Of a DNA stretch of 64,000 nt, positions 12,620-25,212 are shown one piece after another. The translations under genes were made by a program, and so were the position numbers. The notes beneath the pieces are model-generated. The model ran no database searches, had not been told where the DNA came from, and saw nothing but the letters and a program-made list of their open reading frames with translations. The DNA is from Linanthus parryae (taxonomy: Eukaryota; Streptophyta; Magnoliopsida; Ericales; Polemoniaceae): the NCBI GenBank assembly GCA_023055425.1, contig JALGPY010000005.1, positions 82,997,495 through 83,061,494 on the forward strand. The letters are read 5' to 3'. The number at the start of each line of letters is the position of its first letter. Position 1 is the stretch's first letter.

Positions 12620-12915
12620 AGCAATAAGGATGCCCATTATAAAGCCTCTTCCCAGTTGCATCTGTCCAAAACCATTTGCTGGTCGGCTACATGGTCTTAT
12701 CTTTCTCTACCCAGGTTTGTCTTGGTCTCCCTCTCCCTCATCAAGAACTGTCAATCTGGAATATATCACTTGTTCTAATTGGCGCATCCAACGGCCTACA
12801 ATACACACGACCGAATCACCTTAACAGTTCTCTCTCATTTTTCTTGTATTGGTGCAGCATCCAGATTCTTTCTAATTGTGTCTCTACATGTCCTATCTTG
12901 CATCACTCATCCTCC
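12620..12915 (-). pseudogene. LINE reverse-transcriptase ORF 3' relic
   Basis: On the minus strand, broken frames give fragments in the order seen in the C-terminal tail of many degenerate plant LINE RT proteins: an RM(S)D/RM(S)GK-like start, then RRPLDAPIR-like (here CRPLDAPIRTSD), then GRGRPRQTWVE, then a KR near the end. The frame is interrupted by several stops. No neighbouring RT catalytic motif could be traced with confidence between 12,915 and about 14,400, although that stretch is probably derived from the same decayed element. Confidence 0.65.
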
Positions 12916-14779
12916 TTGGCATTTTCATTTCTACTACACTTTTTTTTAAATTGTAATTCTTCTTCAACACCCAAGACCCCCATCCCCCTGAATCAAAGTA
13001 GGTCTTATCGTGGTTACACGACATACTTGCTGCTCCACTCCATGTCCCAATTACTCTTTCCTGTATCCTTCACCATGTCCAAAACCGTTAAATGCCCCAA
13101 AATGTTACATTCCAAATATGAAATAACATCTATGGCACTTATAGGGTTGCTGTAAAGGATAAGGACTTGAATTGAGTGCATCAGGTTTGAGCGATGGAAC
13201 ATCACCATCCCCTCCACGATATCCCCAGAATAGGTTTACCAACGTTTCTTCAGATGGCTCAAAATAAGATTATAGTAGGATTCATCTTTCATGATATAAT
13301 CAAAGGCTTACAAGCAGTGCCGTATCTAAAACAATTGAACTACGAAAAGCTTACAGAGTCTTCAAAATGTTTTGAAGTACAAATTAGATGAGATATTAGG
13401 ACTAAATGGTTTCACGTGGCATTCTCCTTGAATTCTTTCCTATCTAGTTTCAATAACATGTGCAAAAATGGTGACATCTTACAAAGAAGAACCAGATTGA
13501 GAGTAAACTAGTATGGCATCAAGCACCATAGGGAAAATGCAAATTCTCAATGCAAAAGATCTTTAACTGACTCCAAATCGCTTCTTCTCGAAAAAAATAT
13601 TAAAGGCTGTGGAATAGTGCAAGTATACAATCCACTTAAAAAACTTATATGCATCACGCTCCAGATGAAGGTTCTCAAAACACCCCTAAAGGTTTTCATG
13701 GCATTTAAACCACGATTTCTGTTGAAAAGAATTTCCTCAAGAGGTTACCCTCCTTGGGTGAACTATCGATACTTAAAAAAAAAACAGTTCTACTAGAGCA
13801 GCTTTGTTGAGACTGCAACATCTTAAGGGGCCGTCTATGGCAAAGATGGCCAAACCTAGCACAAAAATTCAAAAAGATTTATGTGAGACCACATTTTTTT
13901 AAATCTGCTTCCCTTTTTATGTTTTCCATCTTTCTTCCATTAATACTAATCTTTATGCAAAACTAGTGATATTTTCGCTTTCCAATCATTTACATAAAGA
14001 ATCAAAAGGAAACTTTTTGTTGCTGACCCCATAATTAGTAAAAATCTACTAACTGGTCATCTCTGTATCTTCTTTACTAGAAAGGATAAGGAAAGGCTCC
14101 ACCAAGGGCTCTTGACTGGACCAGTGATTTTAGCGAAATATGACTCTGTTGCATATTCCCTTCATCTAATAATGAATGTCTTGTGCTTGTCGTGTGTGGT
14201 TTCTGGTACTCTCTGTATGGCACTCTTGACACTGGTTCCCAAGATTTCAGTAGAGCATAAGGTGTTCTCGTCCTTTGTCATAGTTGAAAGCAATAAATGT
14301 TTTCCAAAGTTTATGGTTGTACCTACCAAATCTATTAATCCACTTACAACATGATTTAGTATACTTAGTTTCCTAAGATCTACTCTCGTAATTGTATTGA
14401 CATCCACCTTATGAAAAGTAAACTTTTCACACTTTCCACCTCTTTAGAAGTCTTACTCTGGCATATTTCCACTCGATTTGGTAGCACATGGCGATAGAAA
14501 AAGAGTGAATCAAAGTAGTTTGGTATACTTAATCGAAACGAATGTCTACATCCTCAATGCGAATTGACTTGGGTGTACTTAGATTGACTCTCAATTCCCA
14601 AGTCACCTTAATTCAGGTACATATTTAAGCTTTTAAGGTACTTCGGATATTCTTAATTAGCATCTAGCATCCAAGAGTAGTTCAACTTATGCAAAAACAG
14701 TGAGGAATGCAAGATGGCAGTTCCATTTCCCGTCTCACTCTATTGTCCTTTATCAGCTCTTCCTCGTCCTCTTCGCTTA
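12916..14779. other. Non-coding, probably decayed repeat
   Basis: Short open frames on both strands with no recognisable domain. By position, the minus strand could be upstream LINE sequence too diverged to read. No gene is supported. Confidence 0.45.
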
Positions 14780-15322
14780 CGGTCTGTTTGGATAACATTG
14801 GATTTGGGGGTAGATTTGGATTTGGGATGATTTCAGATGAAAGCCAATGTTTGGATACGTTATACTGGTCTGTATTTGATTTGGAACAAATCCAATCCAT
14901 CAAATTGTGAATAAATTTGAAATTCCAACTGAAACCATGTCATTTCGAATTCCACTCGGTGGAGCGTGCAATAAGTGACATAATCATCATGGGCCTTCAT
15001 TACAAAGAAACCGATTCTCCATGTGTTGGTTTCATGGAATTATATAAAAAATGTTCTGAATGAAGGATTCGAACCACGTGCCTCTGTTTCTCGCACGCAC
15101 CGGATTCTTAAGCGTTAGCTACGTACCACTAGGCCGAGAGATTTATTTATTTCTTTACATAGGATATTCAACAACAAAAGTCAATCAAATTCCGAACTTC
15201 TAATTTTAGACTATTATTCGCATCCAAAAGGAGAAAATTTGAATCTCTCCGTATTTGAAATTTTAGGATTCGAGAATTTGATTTCAAATCCAAATTCAAA
15301 TCTCGATTGCCAAACACAACAC
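14780..15322. mobile_element. Putative element with inverted ends containing a tRNA-like segment
   Basis: The left end (GGTCTGTTTGGATAAC followed by GGATTTGG/GATTTGGATTTGG) and the right end (complement GTTGTGTTTGGCAATC followed by GATTTGAATTTGGATTTG) are inverted relatives over about 40 bp. This fits a MITE or fold-back element of about 540 bp. A target duplication could not be identified with confidence. Confidence 0.5.
15061..15140 (-). other. tRNA-Leu(UAA)-like relic
   Basis: The minus strand carries an A-box-like GGCCTAGTGGTACG, an anticodon-like CTTAAGA, a long variable-arm-like spacer and a perfect B box GGTTCGAATCC, in the order of a type II tRNA. The acceptor and T stems do not pair well, so this is not a convincing functional gene. 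A tRNA-derived SINE head or a captured tRNA fragment is more likely. Confidence 0.5.
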
Positions 15323-17826
15323 TAAGGAATATTAAACTGAATTCTTGGTACTATATGAGGACAAGGAAGGTGACAATGGTGCCCTTGAAAAGCCTTTTGG
15401 TGGCATGTTGATTCAAACTAAGAATATCATCGTTGAAAGAAAATATAAAATACAATTTCTGTATCCCAAGTTTATAAGTTTTACGATGGTGATGTTAGTT
15501 AATTCTGAAGTAGACATGCCGTAGCCTGCTTTGATCATCCACACTGGACTAGTTAAAAGGCAGTTAATACTAAATTATAGTTAGTTTTGGTAAAAAAAAA
15601 ATGTCTCGATAGACTAAACTGTTAGCTTGCTACTTCACTGTACGTTTTAGCTTGGCAGATGTGACAAGTCTCTCTCATCCTAGCTACTTCATCTATGAAT
15701 ATAGAAGTTTAATTTTGTTTAAATCTGTTACTATTGGAGTAAACCAAACCATGTCATATAGCTAAAATGAAAATATAAAATTAAGATTAAATGTACATAA
15801 GTTGTGTTTCACACTACTGTGGAATATCGATATTTTTGGAATATATGTTAACTCTTGAGCAAGTTAAGCTAAATGTTTTTTTCTTCATCTTATGCAAGAT
15901 TCTAATTATGGCTACAGATTGCTTAAACAATATTATGGCTAAAGTGCATATATTTAGAAAATTCTGGACTAATTTTCTTTTTCGAATGGAAAACAATTTT
16001 ATTCATAAAGCAAAGATTTAAATTTTGGTAACATTGTTCTTAAAACTGGACTGGATCAGCCAGTCAAACAGGTAAACCTTGCAGACAACTGATCATGTTA
16101 GATACTTGGATCAGACATGCATGCAATCTGCTGGAGACTGCTTCAGACTGGTAGTGCTTACCCAAACCAGTGAACCGGTCATGCCCCTATGTTGGAATGA
16201 TAATTACCAAAAACTAACTATACTCTAGATTATACGTGGATGCATTTATTGTTATCTTTATTAGATAATCTGCTCGTTTTAATTCATTTGAACATATTAA
16301 CGCAGATTTCTCTTCTTACAAATTCTCAAGAGCACTTTCTTCTTCCGTTGTTAGCACCGTGGTCTTAATTACTTTCTTATTGTTCAATATGCCTTATCAG
16401 CTTTTATGTTTAATCTTATCTGTTATAATCAACTTTTGTTTCATAGGATACTACTATATGTTTCATGAAACACATACATATGGCTACTTTTTACATTCCG
16501 TATATTTTAATTGTAGGTTTGAAGTATACATAACTACACAAGTATTACCTTAACAAGAAATTGAACCATTGATCTGACCCCAATCCGTCATTGGTCCGAT
16601 GTATGATCCGGTTTTAGATACCATGACTGAATTACCATCGGACTCAAAAGAGATCCAATAACCAATTAGGAAACTGGAGTCTTATTGGCACTAGTTCTCA
16701 AGGTGCGTTCAGCCAAAGTGTTAACCACCTTGTTTGCACCATGTAGGACATGAGAAAATAAAACTGAGTTGATGCCTCTGGACGTGAAAATCTGGTTACG
16801 TATGCCATGTAAACTTCGCAAGCAAGATTACTGACTTAAGACATAAAAGATTGCATGCAACATTTATTCATTTGATTGAAGTTACAATCTTCGCAAACAC
16901 TCAACTTGCCTTCTACTTTAAATCCTAGTGTCACTTGATTTCATCTCCGTAATCTTTTGTTGTATTTGAGAATTTCATAGGCATTTGACATCTGTGTTTA
17001 TGTTGGTAGTTACTTTTCCTGCTATTGTGTCTTCAAACCGCTACTAAAATCAGTTTGTTTCTTTATTAAACTGCTACGGATTCGCAAGACAGATTATTCC
17101 TTAAACCTCCTAGTTTATTGTTCTTTGATTTACTGGCTTAACGTTCACATGTAATCCTCTATATCAAGAAAACTGAAGTCAAGAAATTTGAAATTCCAAT
17201 AAAGCCAACCCTGGTGAAACTGTCTCAAATATATACCCCTAGAGAAGTAACTGTAAGGTAAAAGATTGAGGCTCAGGATCTTCAAATTTTGCAAAGTGAA
17301 CTGCTAGTCCGCTGGTATTATAGAGCATCTCTCGTCATTGAAATTCGGTTACATGTATGTTGGTATTGAACCTTATTGTGCTAGTGGTTTGCAGGTAATT
17401 CTTCTTAAGTTTTATGTTTGTATTACAAAACTTCTATATAAGTCATACTATGACAATTCCAAAAAAAAAAAAACAAAAAACAAAAAAAAACAAAAAAAAA
17501 AAAAAACAATAAAAACACGAATGATGACATCAGAATGAAGTAAATCCATTTTTCCCTAAAGTATGCTCCACCTTCCGCATCGTGTCTTAAGATTTCACTC
17601 CTCAAAGTTTTCGTGCTTTTAGCAACAGTGACATGCATCCTTAGATGCTAGGAATCTTGTCAGAATATGAGCCTCCTTTTGCTGAGAATTACCGGTCTCC
17701 TTAGCTATCTAGTTGCCTTAACACAATGATTATTCTTTGAAACTTAAAATGAACTCAACCCATAGCTAATTGCACTCGAACCTGTTGCAAGCATATGGTA
17801 AACCTATACCTTTAGAAAAAATCAGC
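15323..17826. other. Non-coding AT-rich stretch
   Basis: No gene recognised. There is an A-rich low-complexity run at about 17,461-17,515. Open frames are short and AT-biased. Confidence 0.6.
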
Positions 17827-18304
17827 CAGGGCCGGCCCTATAGCTAGGCAGTACAAGGGGCTGCTTCAGGCCCCCGACTCGGCAGGGGCGTTGTGTTTAT
17901 ATATAACTGTGTGTGTGTGTGTGTGTGTGTTTTTTTTTTTCTTTTTTCTTTTATTATCGTAGTCAAGTTAATTACTTATTTTAAAGTATTATTACTATAC
18001 ATTTTATGTTACTTCGGTGGTAATTCATACTTTTGCCACAGATTTGACCCAAGTTCGAATTTCGTTGGTGTTGTGTGAAGATTTTAGTTTTTACTTACCA
18101 AATAATTGGAAGGTTAATGAACATTAATTAAAATTTTACCTTATCAATTATCTGAAAAATCAACGTAAGATATTATATGCAAGTATTAGAGGTCTAACAA
18201 TATTTTTTTCTAAAAATAAACCCTTTTATGTGTATTTTTTTCTTCAAATGGGAGCTTCAAGTTTATTACTTGCTTTAGGCCCCCAACTGTCTTGTCTGGC
18301 TCTG
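17827..18304. mobile_element. Degenerate hAT-like element
   Basis: It begins CAGGGCCGGCCCTATAGC and ends GTCTGGCTCTG, so the ends are imperfectly inverted (CAGGGCCGG versus CAGAGCCAG). Internal GGCCCCC motifs near both ends are typical of this plant hAT MITE type. The flanks AAATCAGC and AAACAGCT may be a diverged 8-bp target duplication. It contains a (TG)n run followed by poly-T at about 17,909-17,940. Confidence 0.6.
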
Positions 18305-18798
18305 AAACAGCTTCACAGTCATCCGTCTTACTAGTGTTATTTGTTTTTTCTGGAAAGTCGGTCGATCGAGCCGTGACATTTGTTACCAAGACTGGTCCTA
18401 GCATCAAAATTTGTGAATGGTTAGAGCACCGGAAACGGCATAATGTTAAGTTAGGGAAGAAATTGGCAGAAAATTGAACTCCCAGCTGATTTTCTAAGGT
18501 ACCCCAAAAACGGAATTGGTAATTGATCTATCTAATACACTCAGTTTGTCTATCAAATATAAACTTAGGAGAAAAAGGCATTTTGCTTTAGTGAGTTGGT
18601 TGCAAAATTTTTTTTTCTTGCAGAAATGAAATTTAATAGTAGCTAATTGATCCTTACAGGCGATGCTATTAAGATGAGCTCTCTTAGTTTTCTTACTTTT
18701 TCATTCCATTTATGCTACTATCTCAAAAGAATTTGCCGATCAATATCTTCCTAATTTCCCATTCCAGGTGAACCAAGTTGGAAGGAACCAATAAAAGC
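18305..18798 (+). promoter_or_regulatory. Upstream/5'UTR region of the F-box gene
   Basis: A pyrimidine-rich tract ending CCATTCCAG (AG at 18,766-18,767) lies about 30 bp before the chosen ATG and looks like a 3' splice site. The gene may therefore have a 5'UTR intron with its promoter further upstream. No TATA box could be assigned. Confidence 0.35.
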
Positions 18799-20329
18799 AT
18801 GGCTTCTTCAGAAAATTCTAACATGGAAGCGGATAGATTGAGCTTGCTGCCTGCTGAGATTCAACACCGTATCCTCTCAAATGTGCCGACTCATGAAGCG
18901 TTCAAGACAAGCCTTGTGTCCAGAATGTGGAGCGCTCTGTGGCCATCACTTCCTGTGCTGATTTTTGATTACCGTGTCTTTCCCGAAGTGCAAGACAAGT
19001 TGAGCACTTTTTTAGGCTTCGTTCGTCGTACACTTGCTCGTCATGATGAAACAAGCTTGGAGACATTTTCTCTTTACTTTTTCCCCACAAGAGACTGTGA
19101 TGCTCTCATTCAAAGTGAATGGGTTACGTTTGCCGTCGAGCACAATGCTCGGAAGATCACTTTGTGTGGGAAGTTGGAGAAAGAACAAAAGATTCCAGAT
19201 TCCCTCTTCACTTGCCGGTCAATTGTCTCACTGACATTGTCAGTGCCAAATGTTGCTCTGGAATGGCCTATGTCAGCTGCACTTTCCAGTCTTAAGAAAT
19301 TGGTTCTGTTAAACATGAGCCTTTCTGGGAACTGCACGATGGATCTGTCATTAATTTGTCCACAGCTCGAGTCCCTTTACATTTTCTTTTGCGACCTAAG
19401 CGCCTTCACCAAGTTCTCCATTACGAGCTCTACACTTAAGATTCTTGATATGTCTCACTGTCCAGGAAGTGAGAGCTGTGAAATTAAGATGTTAACCCCG
19501 GCCCTCGAGACATTGATTTATGTTGGTGCTGTAGCACAAGATTACGCGTTTATGCCTATGGATTCTCTCTCTATGGCAGGAGTCATGATTAGGAGAACTT
19601 ATCCAGCACAAGCAAGAGATGCTTGTCACTTATCCGCGGTTAAACTTGCCAGAGGGGTCCGCAGTTCAAGACGTGTACTGTTCAATGATCTCTTCATTGA
19701 GGTAAACTATTTTGTTTCACGTTAGATGATAGTCGTAATTAATATTGCCATTTAAGTGTTGCTTTTTGAGTGGATATTTCTCAATTGAACTTCAGTTCAT
19801 CAAGGATGAGAATCCTTCAAGTCTGTGGGGTGACATGTTATTTGATAAACTGGAGACGGTGATTCTTCGCATGTGGCCGACCAGAGATCACCTCCTGACG
19901 TTATTCGTTCTTCTCAGTAGGTGTCCCCAGCTTTCTTTTCTTGACATAGACATCGCTGTAAGTGTTAGCTTTCCTTTCAAGTGTAGTAATGCTCCATGTA
20001 AATTAATATTAAGCCTTTAATTCATTTACTCTTCTTCTTTGCAGAGGCCCCTGGAACCAACTCATAGTAGGCCTAATCAGGCTAAGTTTGAGATTCCTTT
20101 AATGCTCAATCGACTGCAATCTGTTAAGATAGAAGAATTTGGAGGAGATGAGAGCGAGATGGAGATAGTTAAGGTTTTTCTACAAAATTGCCCTATGTTG
20201 CGTGAGTTGAAGATCAAAATGACTCGAGAAAGCAATGATTCTGGTCCGGAGACGCGTCAGTTGCCTGCCAAGATCGGGGAGATGCTACAGTTGGCAAAGT
20301 CCTCTTCTGTTACCGTCTCTTTTTCATAA
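18799..20329 (+). CDS. F-box/LRR/FBD protein, three coding exons
   Basis: Coding exons are 18,799-19,701, 19,796-19,957 and 20,045-20,329. The introns (94 and 87 bp) start GTAAAC and GTAAGT, end TTCAG and TTGCAG, and all junctions are phase 0. The product is about 449 residues, normal for the plant F-box/RNI/FBD family. Residues 12-50 form an F-box (LSLLPAEIQHRILSNV, then SLVSRMW), which in family members binds SKP1 in an SCF ubiquitin ligase. The middle holds degenerate leucine-rich repeats for substrate binding (SLKKLVLLNMSLSG, PQLESLYIF, LKILDMSHCPG). The C-terminus is FBD-like (SVKIEEFGGDESEMEIVKVF, then NCPMLRELKIKM). An upstream in-frame TTG at 18,778 is not a plausible plant start; the ATG at 18,799 is used. 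The substrate is unknown. It appears intact. It is the only intact host gene seen. Confidence 0.85.
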
Positions 20330-20628
20330 GTTACTTGCTGGCTTGAAGGTACCGCTAAAGTATATCTCAATTAATACATTCTCTTTCCATATGCATTTTC
20401 AGACTTCCTGGTTTGCCTTGTCAACTTTCTCAAATCGAATTTACACCTTAAATAAGATAAGGGTTTATGCACCCTAGGTCATGTAAATTTCTGTAAGCAT
20501 CAAAGTAATAGTTCAGGTGGTTGAGTGCTGGTAGAGCGTGGATTTGATTATGATTATGGAGCCCAAGGTAGGGGTTATCTCAAACTCATTTGTTGTCTTG
20601 TGGGGCTACTAACGTTTGCCTCCCTGGC

Positions 20629-20860
20629 CAGTGGAGGAGGCAGGATTTGAGGGGGGTGGGGGGGGGGGGGGGGGGGTGGGGGGCACAAATGAGAAAATGA
20701 AATTATCGTATGAATGTCAAATAATAGGGGGCACATTTGTATTTTTTGTAGGGGTACAAATGAATACATATTACAAAAAAAGGGGTACTGTAGTAGTTTT
20801 CAAAAAATCGGGGGGGGGGGGGGAAGTGACCCCCCAGGCCCCATGTTGCCCCTGCCTCTG
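20629..20860. mobile_element. hAT-like MITE with G-tracts, 232 bp, perfect 8-bp TSD
   Basis: It starts CAGTGGAGGAGGCAGG and ends with the complement of CAGAGGCAGGGG. The flanking 8-bp duplication TCCCTGGC is perfect (20,621-20,628 and 20,861-20,868). It contains long G-runs (G6-T-G19-T-G6 at 20,651-20,683 and 14 G at 20,810-20,823), strong G-quadruplex candidates. It lies about 300 bp downstream of the F-box stop codon. It has no coding capacity. Confidence 0.85.
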
Positions 20861-20868
20861 TCCCTGGC

Positions 20869-22715
20869 AGTAACTATGGCTCAAAGGGGGACATTCTCTA
20901 GCAGGTAGGAACCTCATGGTTATGCCCAGAGTGGATCCACTATGTCAGCCCCCTTCCCACCCTTCTACTTAACATAAGAAATCATGTAAGTTTCTGTAAT
21001 GGTTCTCTTATCCTCCTGTACGTTCAATGATTTCATCTGACCTCTCTGCGCTATGGCCACTCAATGGTTCTGTTTTTATACACCGATAAAAAGGTTAATA
21101 GAAGGCAAGAAGCAGCCCAATTTCTTTACCAAATCCATCCAAATTCGTTTTCTACATTTGGTTCATGGTTATTTTTCCCTTTTAAACTACCTTATTCTGC
21201 TCGTGTATATTGGTAGTTGCTTTCTGGATGGACACTGTGTATACAATATGGCTCCTTTGTGATTACATGGAATTGAGCATGAATATGGGTTTCGATTGTA
21301 TCTACAATCAACCCCTCTTTGGCAAGATTTGATTTGGCCGGGGAATCTTGTATCATAGCCCCTTTGAACATTCAAAGTTCCACACTTGTTTGATTTAAAA
21401 TGAGACCAGAAAACCTCTTTGAACCCTGAAAGGTTGGGTCAAGTTTAGTAGAGAGAGGTGCTCATTTTCCAACGGGGGGTCTCTGGAGGGGTGGGGTAAT
21501 TGATTGTTGTGGTTAGAAACTTAAGAATGGCTTTTGGCAGTGCTTGTTGGTTTCTTAAGTGCATGGAGTGGTGGTGGATGCTAATTTAAATGGTTCCGTT
21601 GGAGCTCGTCCCAGGCATGACCACTCTCTTCTCAGATGTCTTCTTTTTTCACCATCCCAGCCGTAATATTAATTTCAACAATATATCAAGTTTTTGCTTT
21701 GAATTAGCATTTGAATCCAGGTCCACTATCCAAATGTAAGTTTGGTCTAGTAAACTAAAAAAATTACAGCTCTGGCAGCAGTCATGGTACCAGATGCGTA
21801 TGAAACTTGCATTTGTCTTCATCTTTTGGAGTTTTGTTTAAATTCACACAGTATATACTTTATTCCAACTGCAAGAAAAACTTGGAAGAACAGCAAATTG
21901 AGATATAGAACGTTCCCTTACTGACTTATGCCTACATTATTAAGACTCCATTAGACGAAAGAAAGACATAAATGGCACAGTCTAACATATATGTTTCTTT
22001 GAAATTTAGCAGGTGGCTAACCAGGCATGTTGGATGGGCTCTTCAGAATCGGGTTACAAGTTAGAACTGGTGGCTATCTGGGTTTCTGTTGGCAAATCGG
22101 TCAGAAAACATTGGATTCTGAACTCATCGATTCGCTAAAGAGTTTCTTATTTTCCTCCTCAGACTATCTTTGAATTTATGCTTTTCAGTTAAGGATGTTG
22201 TAACCGTTTGGTGGTCTTGTCTTTATGGACCAAGCAGTGAACTATGGGTTGATGTAGAATCTGATGAACATCAAATTTGGCTGCTTTTACCAGCCATCAA
22301 GCCTAGCATGCATCTGTTTTCGTATAATTTCGTAAAAGGAGCAGTTTTGGACCAGTAGTCATTGCTTGGTCCTATGAATCAGACCTTGTTCTAGTTTATC
22401 TCTAATCTATTCCCCCTTGCCTTTCACATTTGTCTGATTTATTCAGAAAAATTCAGGCTTTTTCATGTCCTCGCATAAGAATGACAGAACATATTTATGT
22501 GTGCTCATATGACAAAGGAAGCACATGTCCGTTTCCAGCAACCAGAATGGATGAACGAGCATACAGTTGATATTTTTTCTTCTTTCTGATACCTTAAGAA
22601 CGATAAAGCTCCAGTTAGTTTCTCATTGACACTCTTTCTTGTCTTCACAACTGGAGAGGATTTAGTTAGATTGCCCATCCGCAAGGAGGGGGCATTTGCC
22701 TGATAAACAAGCCAG
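20869..22715. other. Non-coding region between F-box gene and LINE
   Basis: No gene is recognised. An open segment of about 60 codons at 22,170-22,358 (plus strand, no ATG start; contains DVVTVWWSCLYGPSSELWVD) looks protein-like and ends in TAG, but it matches no family I know. It could be an exon or a relic. The 22,716-22,731 segment is the left target duplication of the LINE. Confidence 0.5.
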
Positions 22716-23289
22716 TTCACTTGTCCAGGAAGGATGAATTGCTCTCTCTAGAGCCTCTCCCCCTCTGCTCCTCGAGCCGTCATCTCCACCTTGTTTCAAG
22801 CTCCTGTCCACCCAATCTACTCCGCTCTCTCACCAACCGTTGCAATTCTCCATTTTCCTCGGTGACCCTTCAACCAATAGCTGTTGCAGCCATGCACTAT
22901 CCCCCTTTTTTTATTGCTTTATTTGTTTACTCTAACACACTATCTCTAATTCTAATCTTTCTCCCAACCTCTAATCTCCCATCATCATAGTCTAGTGCCT
23001 ACTAACACAATCTCCTTGCAGGTGATCAAGATCTCAAGGGGAAGTTTTTAGCTAGTGAAGCACTTCTCCCATCTGCAGAAGCTGCAGTCATCATCTCAAT
23101 CCCTCCACATGCATTGGCCTATTGTTCTTTTTGTTTCTTGGTTCTATTTGTTAATGTTCTAATTGTTCTCCTATATGTTTTGCAGGACCCTTTGCACCTA
23201 GCTCATCTCTGTGCCCTCCCTAGTAGTGACTACCTTTCCAATCCCATTCTCTCTGATCTTCTTCTCTGTGACCTTTATTCCTTACCACC

Positions 23290-25212
23290 ATGTCCAAACC
23301 CTACCAATACGACTCTAACAGCCCCCCTTCAAACGATTCCATGGAGGAAAGGCTTGACGAGAGAGGTTCTGTGCTTTCCGTGGATCCCTCAAGAGCATTC
23401 ACCTTCAGAGAGATCCTAAAAAACACGTTGATCGCTAAATTCCTGGGAAAGACCTCTTTGTCGCCTGTAGTCATGCAAAAAGCCATTAGCAAAGCTTGGA
23501 AAACTTTTGGTTCGGTTTGGATTGAAAAAAAGGGTGATTTTTACCTCTTCCACTTTCAAAATCCAAAAGATAAAGATTTTTTTCTCAATGAATCTCTGGT
23601 CTCTATCCATGGCCTTTCACTGGTTTTTAAAGAAAGATTGAACAATCAAGCCCTTTCAAAAATAGATTTCACAAAAGCAGATGTTTGGTTTCAAGTTCCT
23701 AATATTTCGCTTGAAGGTTTCGATTTTGAAACAGCAGAAAAAATGGGTAATTTGGTAGGGGATCTTGTGGTTGTGGATTGGTTTTTTAACAGAGTCCGAA
23801 GCATGCAAGGTTTACGAATCAAATCCAGAGTGGCTCTGGATCAGGCTTTAACACCTGGTGTTTATGTGAATGTCCCAGGGGAAGATGAATTCAAGTGGTT
23901 TTTTTTTCAGTTATGAAAGAATTTTCAAGGTTTGTTACAGGTGTGGTTGTATAGGTCACGATAACAGACACTGTAATACTAACCTTGTGGCGGTTTTGGA
24001 GAAGCTGGAAGCTCGATACCTGCAATCTCACCATCTCTCTGCCTACCCCTTCCATGTTAATCCTCATCGGAAAATGTTTACACATCTACTAAAGTTCCAC
24101 TCAAAGCATGGCCCTCACCGCACCATCAAGCTTGATTCTAGTATAAACCCTATCTATACCTTTCAAGAACTCTCTGTCTCTCATGACCCAAATCAAGGTC
24201 CCCCCCTGCCACCACAACAACCATCTGTAAATCACTCACCTTCATCTAATGACTCTGCTAACTTTTTTACCCCACCCTTCAACTCAGAAAATGCACCCTC
24301 GAATCAAACTTCTCTCATGAATGCCACCTCTGCTTTTATACAAAACTACTTCCCCAACATTCATCATTTAATCCAACAATCTCAGACGTTTCTTCTTCCC
24401 CAGCAGCACCCTTCCTCTTCTCTGCCAGTACATGCATACGTTCCAGAAGCAGTTATGGCTGACTCTCTCTCTCAGCCATCCCAACCGTCCACAATCAATA
24501 GTGGTTCATGTTCCCAGCCCAAACCTCTCAACCGCCTCCAATGAATGTGGGTGCAGTTCCAGAAAATCCATTCAATAGAGCCATGCATCCCCTTTTTGAA
24601 ACGGGAGATTCTTTAATCCACGAACTGAAAAGCCTCCCCCCTATCACCACTGTAAAACACTTCGACCAATCCCCAATGACCCCTTTTAAGCAGTTGCCAT
24701 CTAAGTCTCTATCTCTCTCTTGTCCCAACCCTCCTCTTCTCCCAACACACACATCCCAAATGAGCCAATTACCCACCACCTATAAAATGCTTTCCTCCCG
24801 TTCTGGCTTCTCCATCAAAGCCCCTGACTTTACTCCCTCAAACACTTCGGAGGCAGACACTGATCTGGAACAGAGAAAGAAAGAGGTGGTTGATATTGAT
24901 AAGGTGCTCAAAGAAGTTAGCCCTTCGATTCCAAAAAAGACCAGAGGGAAAAGAGGTGAAGCCAAAAACGAGATGGGGATCGGGCAGAAAAAGGAGGTTA
25001 AGAAAAATTTGGGGAAAAACGTGGGAAAAGGCAAAGATAAACTCATCAACAAGCCAAAAGGATCCTTGCAAATCCCGGCATTGAAAAAGGTGGCGAAGAA
25101 GAGAGAAATCCCAGTGGCCTCGGTGGCGGACATTAAGGGAAAGGGAAGAAGCAAAAAACCACTGCCAAAATGGAGGCTCAAAAAGGTATCTTTAAATGTT
25201 TTCATGATCTAA
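23290..25212 (+). pseudogene. LINE ORF1 (gag-like, DUF4283 and zinc knuckle), frameshifted
   Basis: The ATG at 23,290 has a good context (ACCACCATG). About 200 residues match the DUF4283 N-terminal domain of plant LINE/retroelement gag-like proteins. The frame then changes at a run of nine T (23,899-23,907), and the next frame carries the CCHC zinc knuckle (CYRCGCIGHDNRHC, about 23,930-23,975). A second frame change before about 24,545 returns to the original frame, which continues as a Pro/Ser/Thr-rich then Lys-rich tail to 25,212. The protein of this family binds element RNA to form the transposition particle. The two lesions would prevent a full-length product unless sequence or assembly errors explain them. 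Confidence 0.85.

Noticed and set aside
12630..13155. Plus-strand open frames of 64-159 codons
   Set aside because: They are antisense to the LINE relic on the minus strand, which gives family-like motifs.
15061..15140. Functional tRNA-Leu gene
   Set aside because: Acceptor and T stems do not pair, and it sits within a repeat-like unit.
22721..23419. Short hydrophobic open frames before LINE ORF1
   Set aside because: They lie in the pyrimidine-rich LINE 5'UTR and overlap the ORF1 start in another frame.
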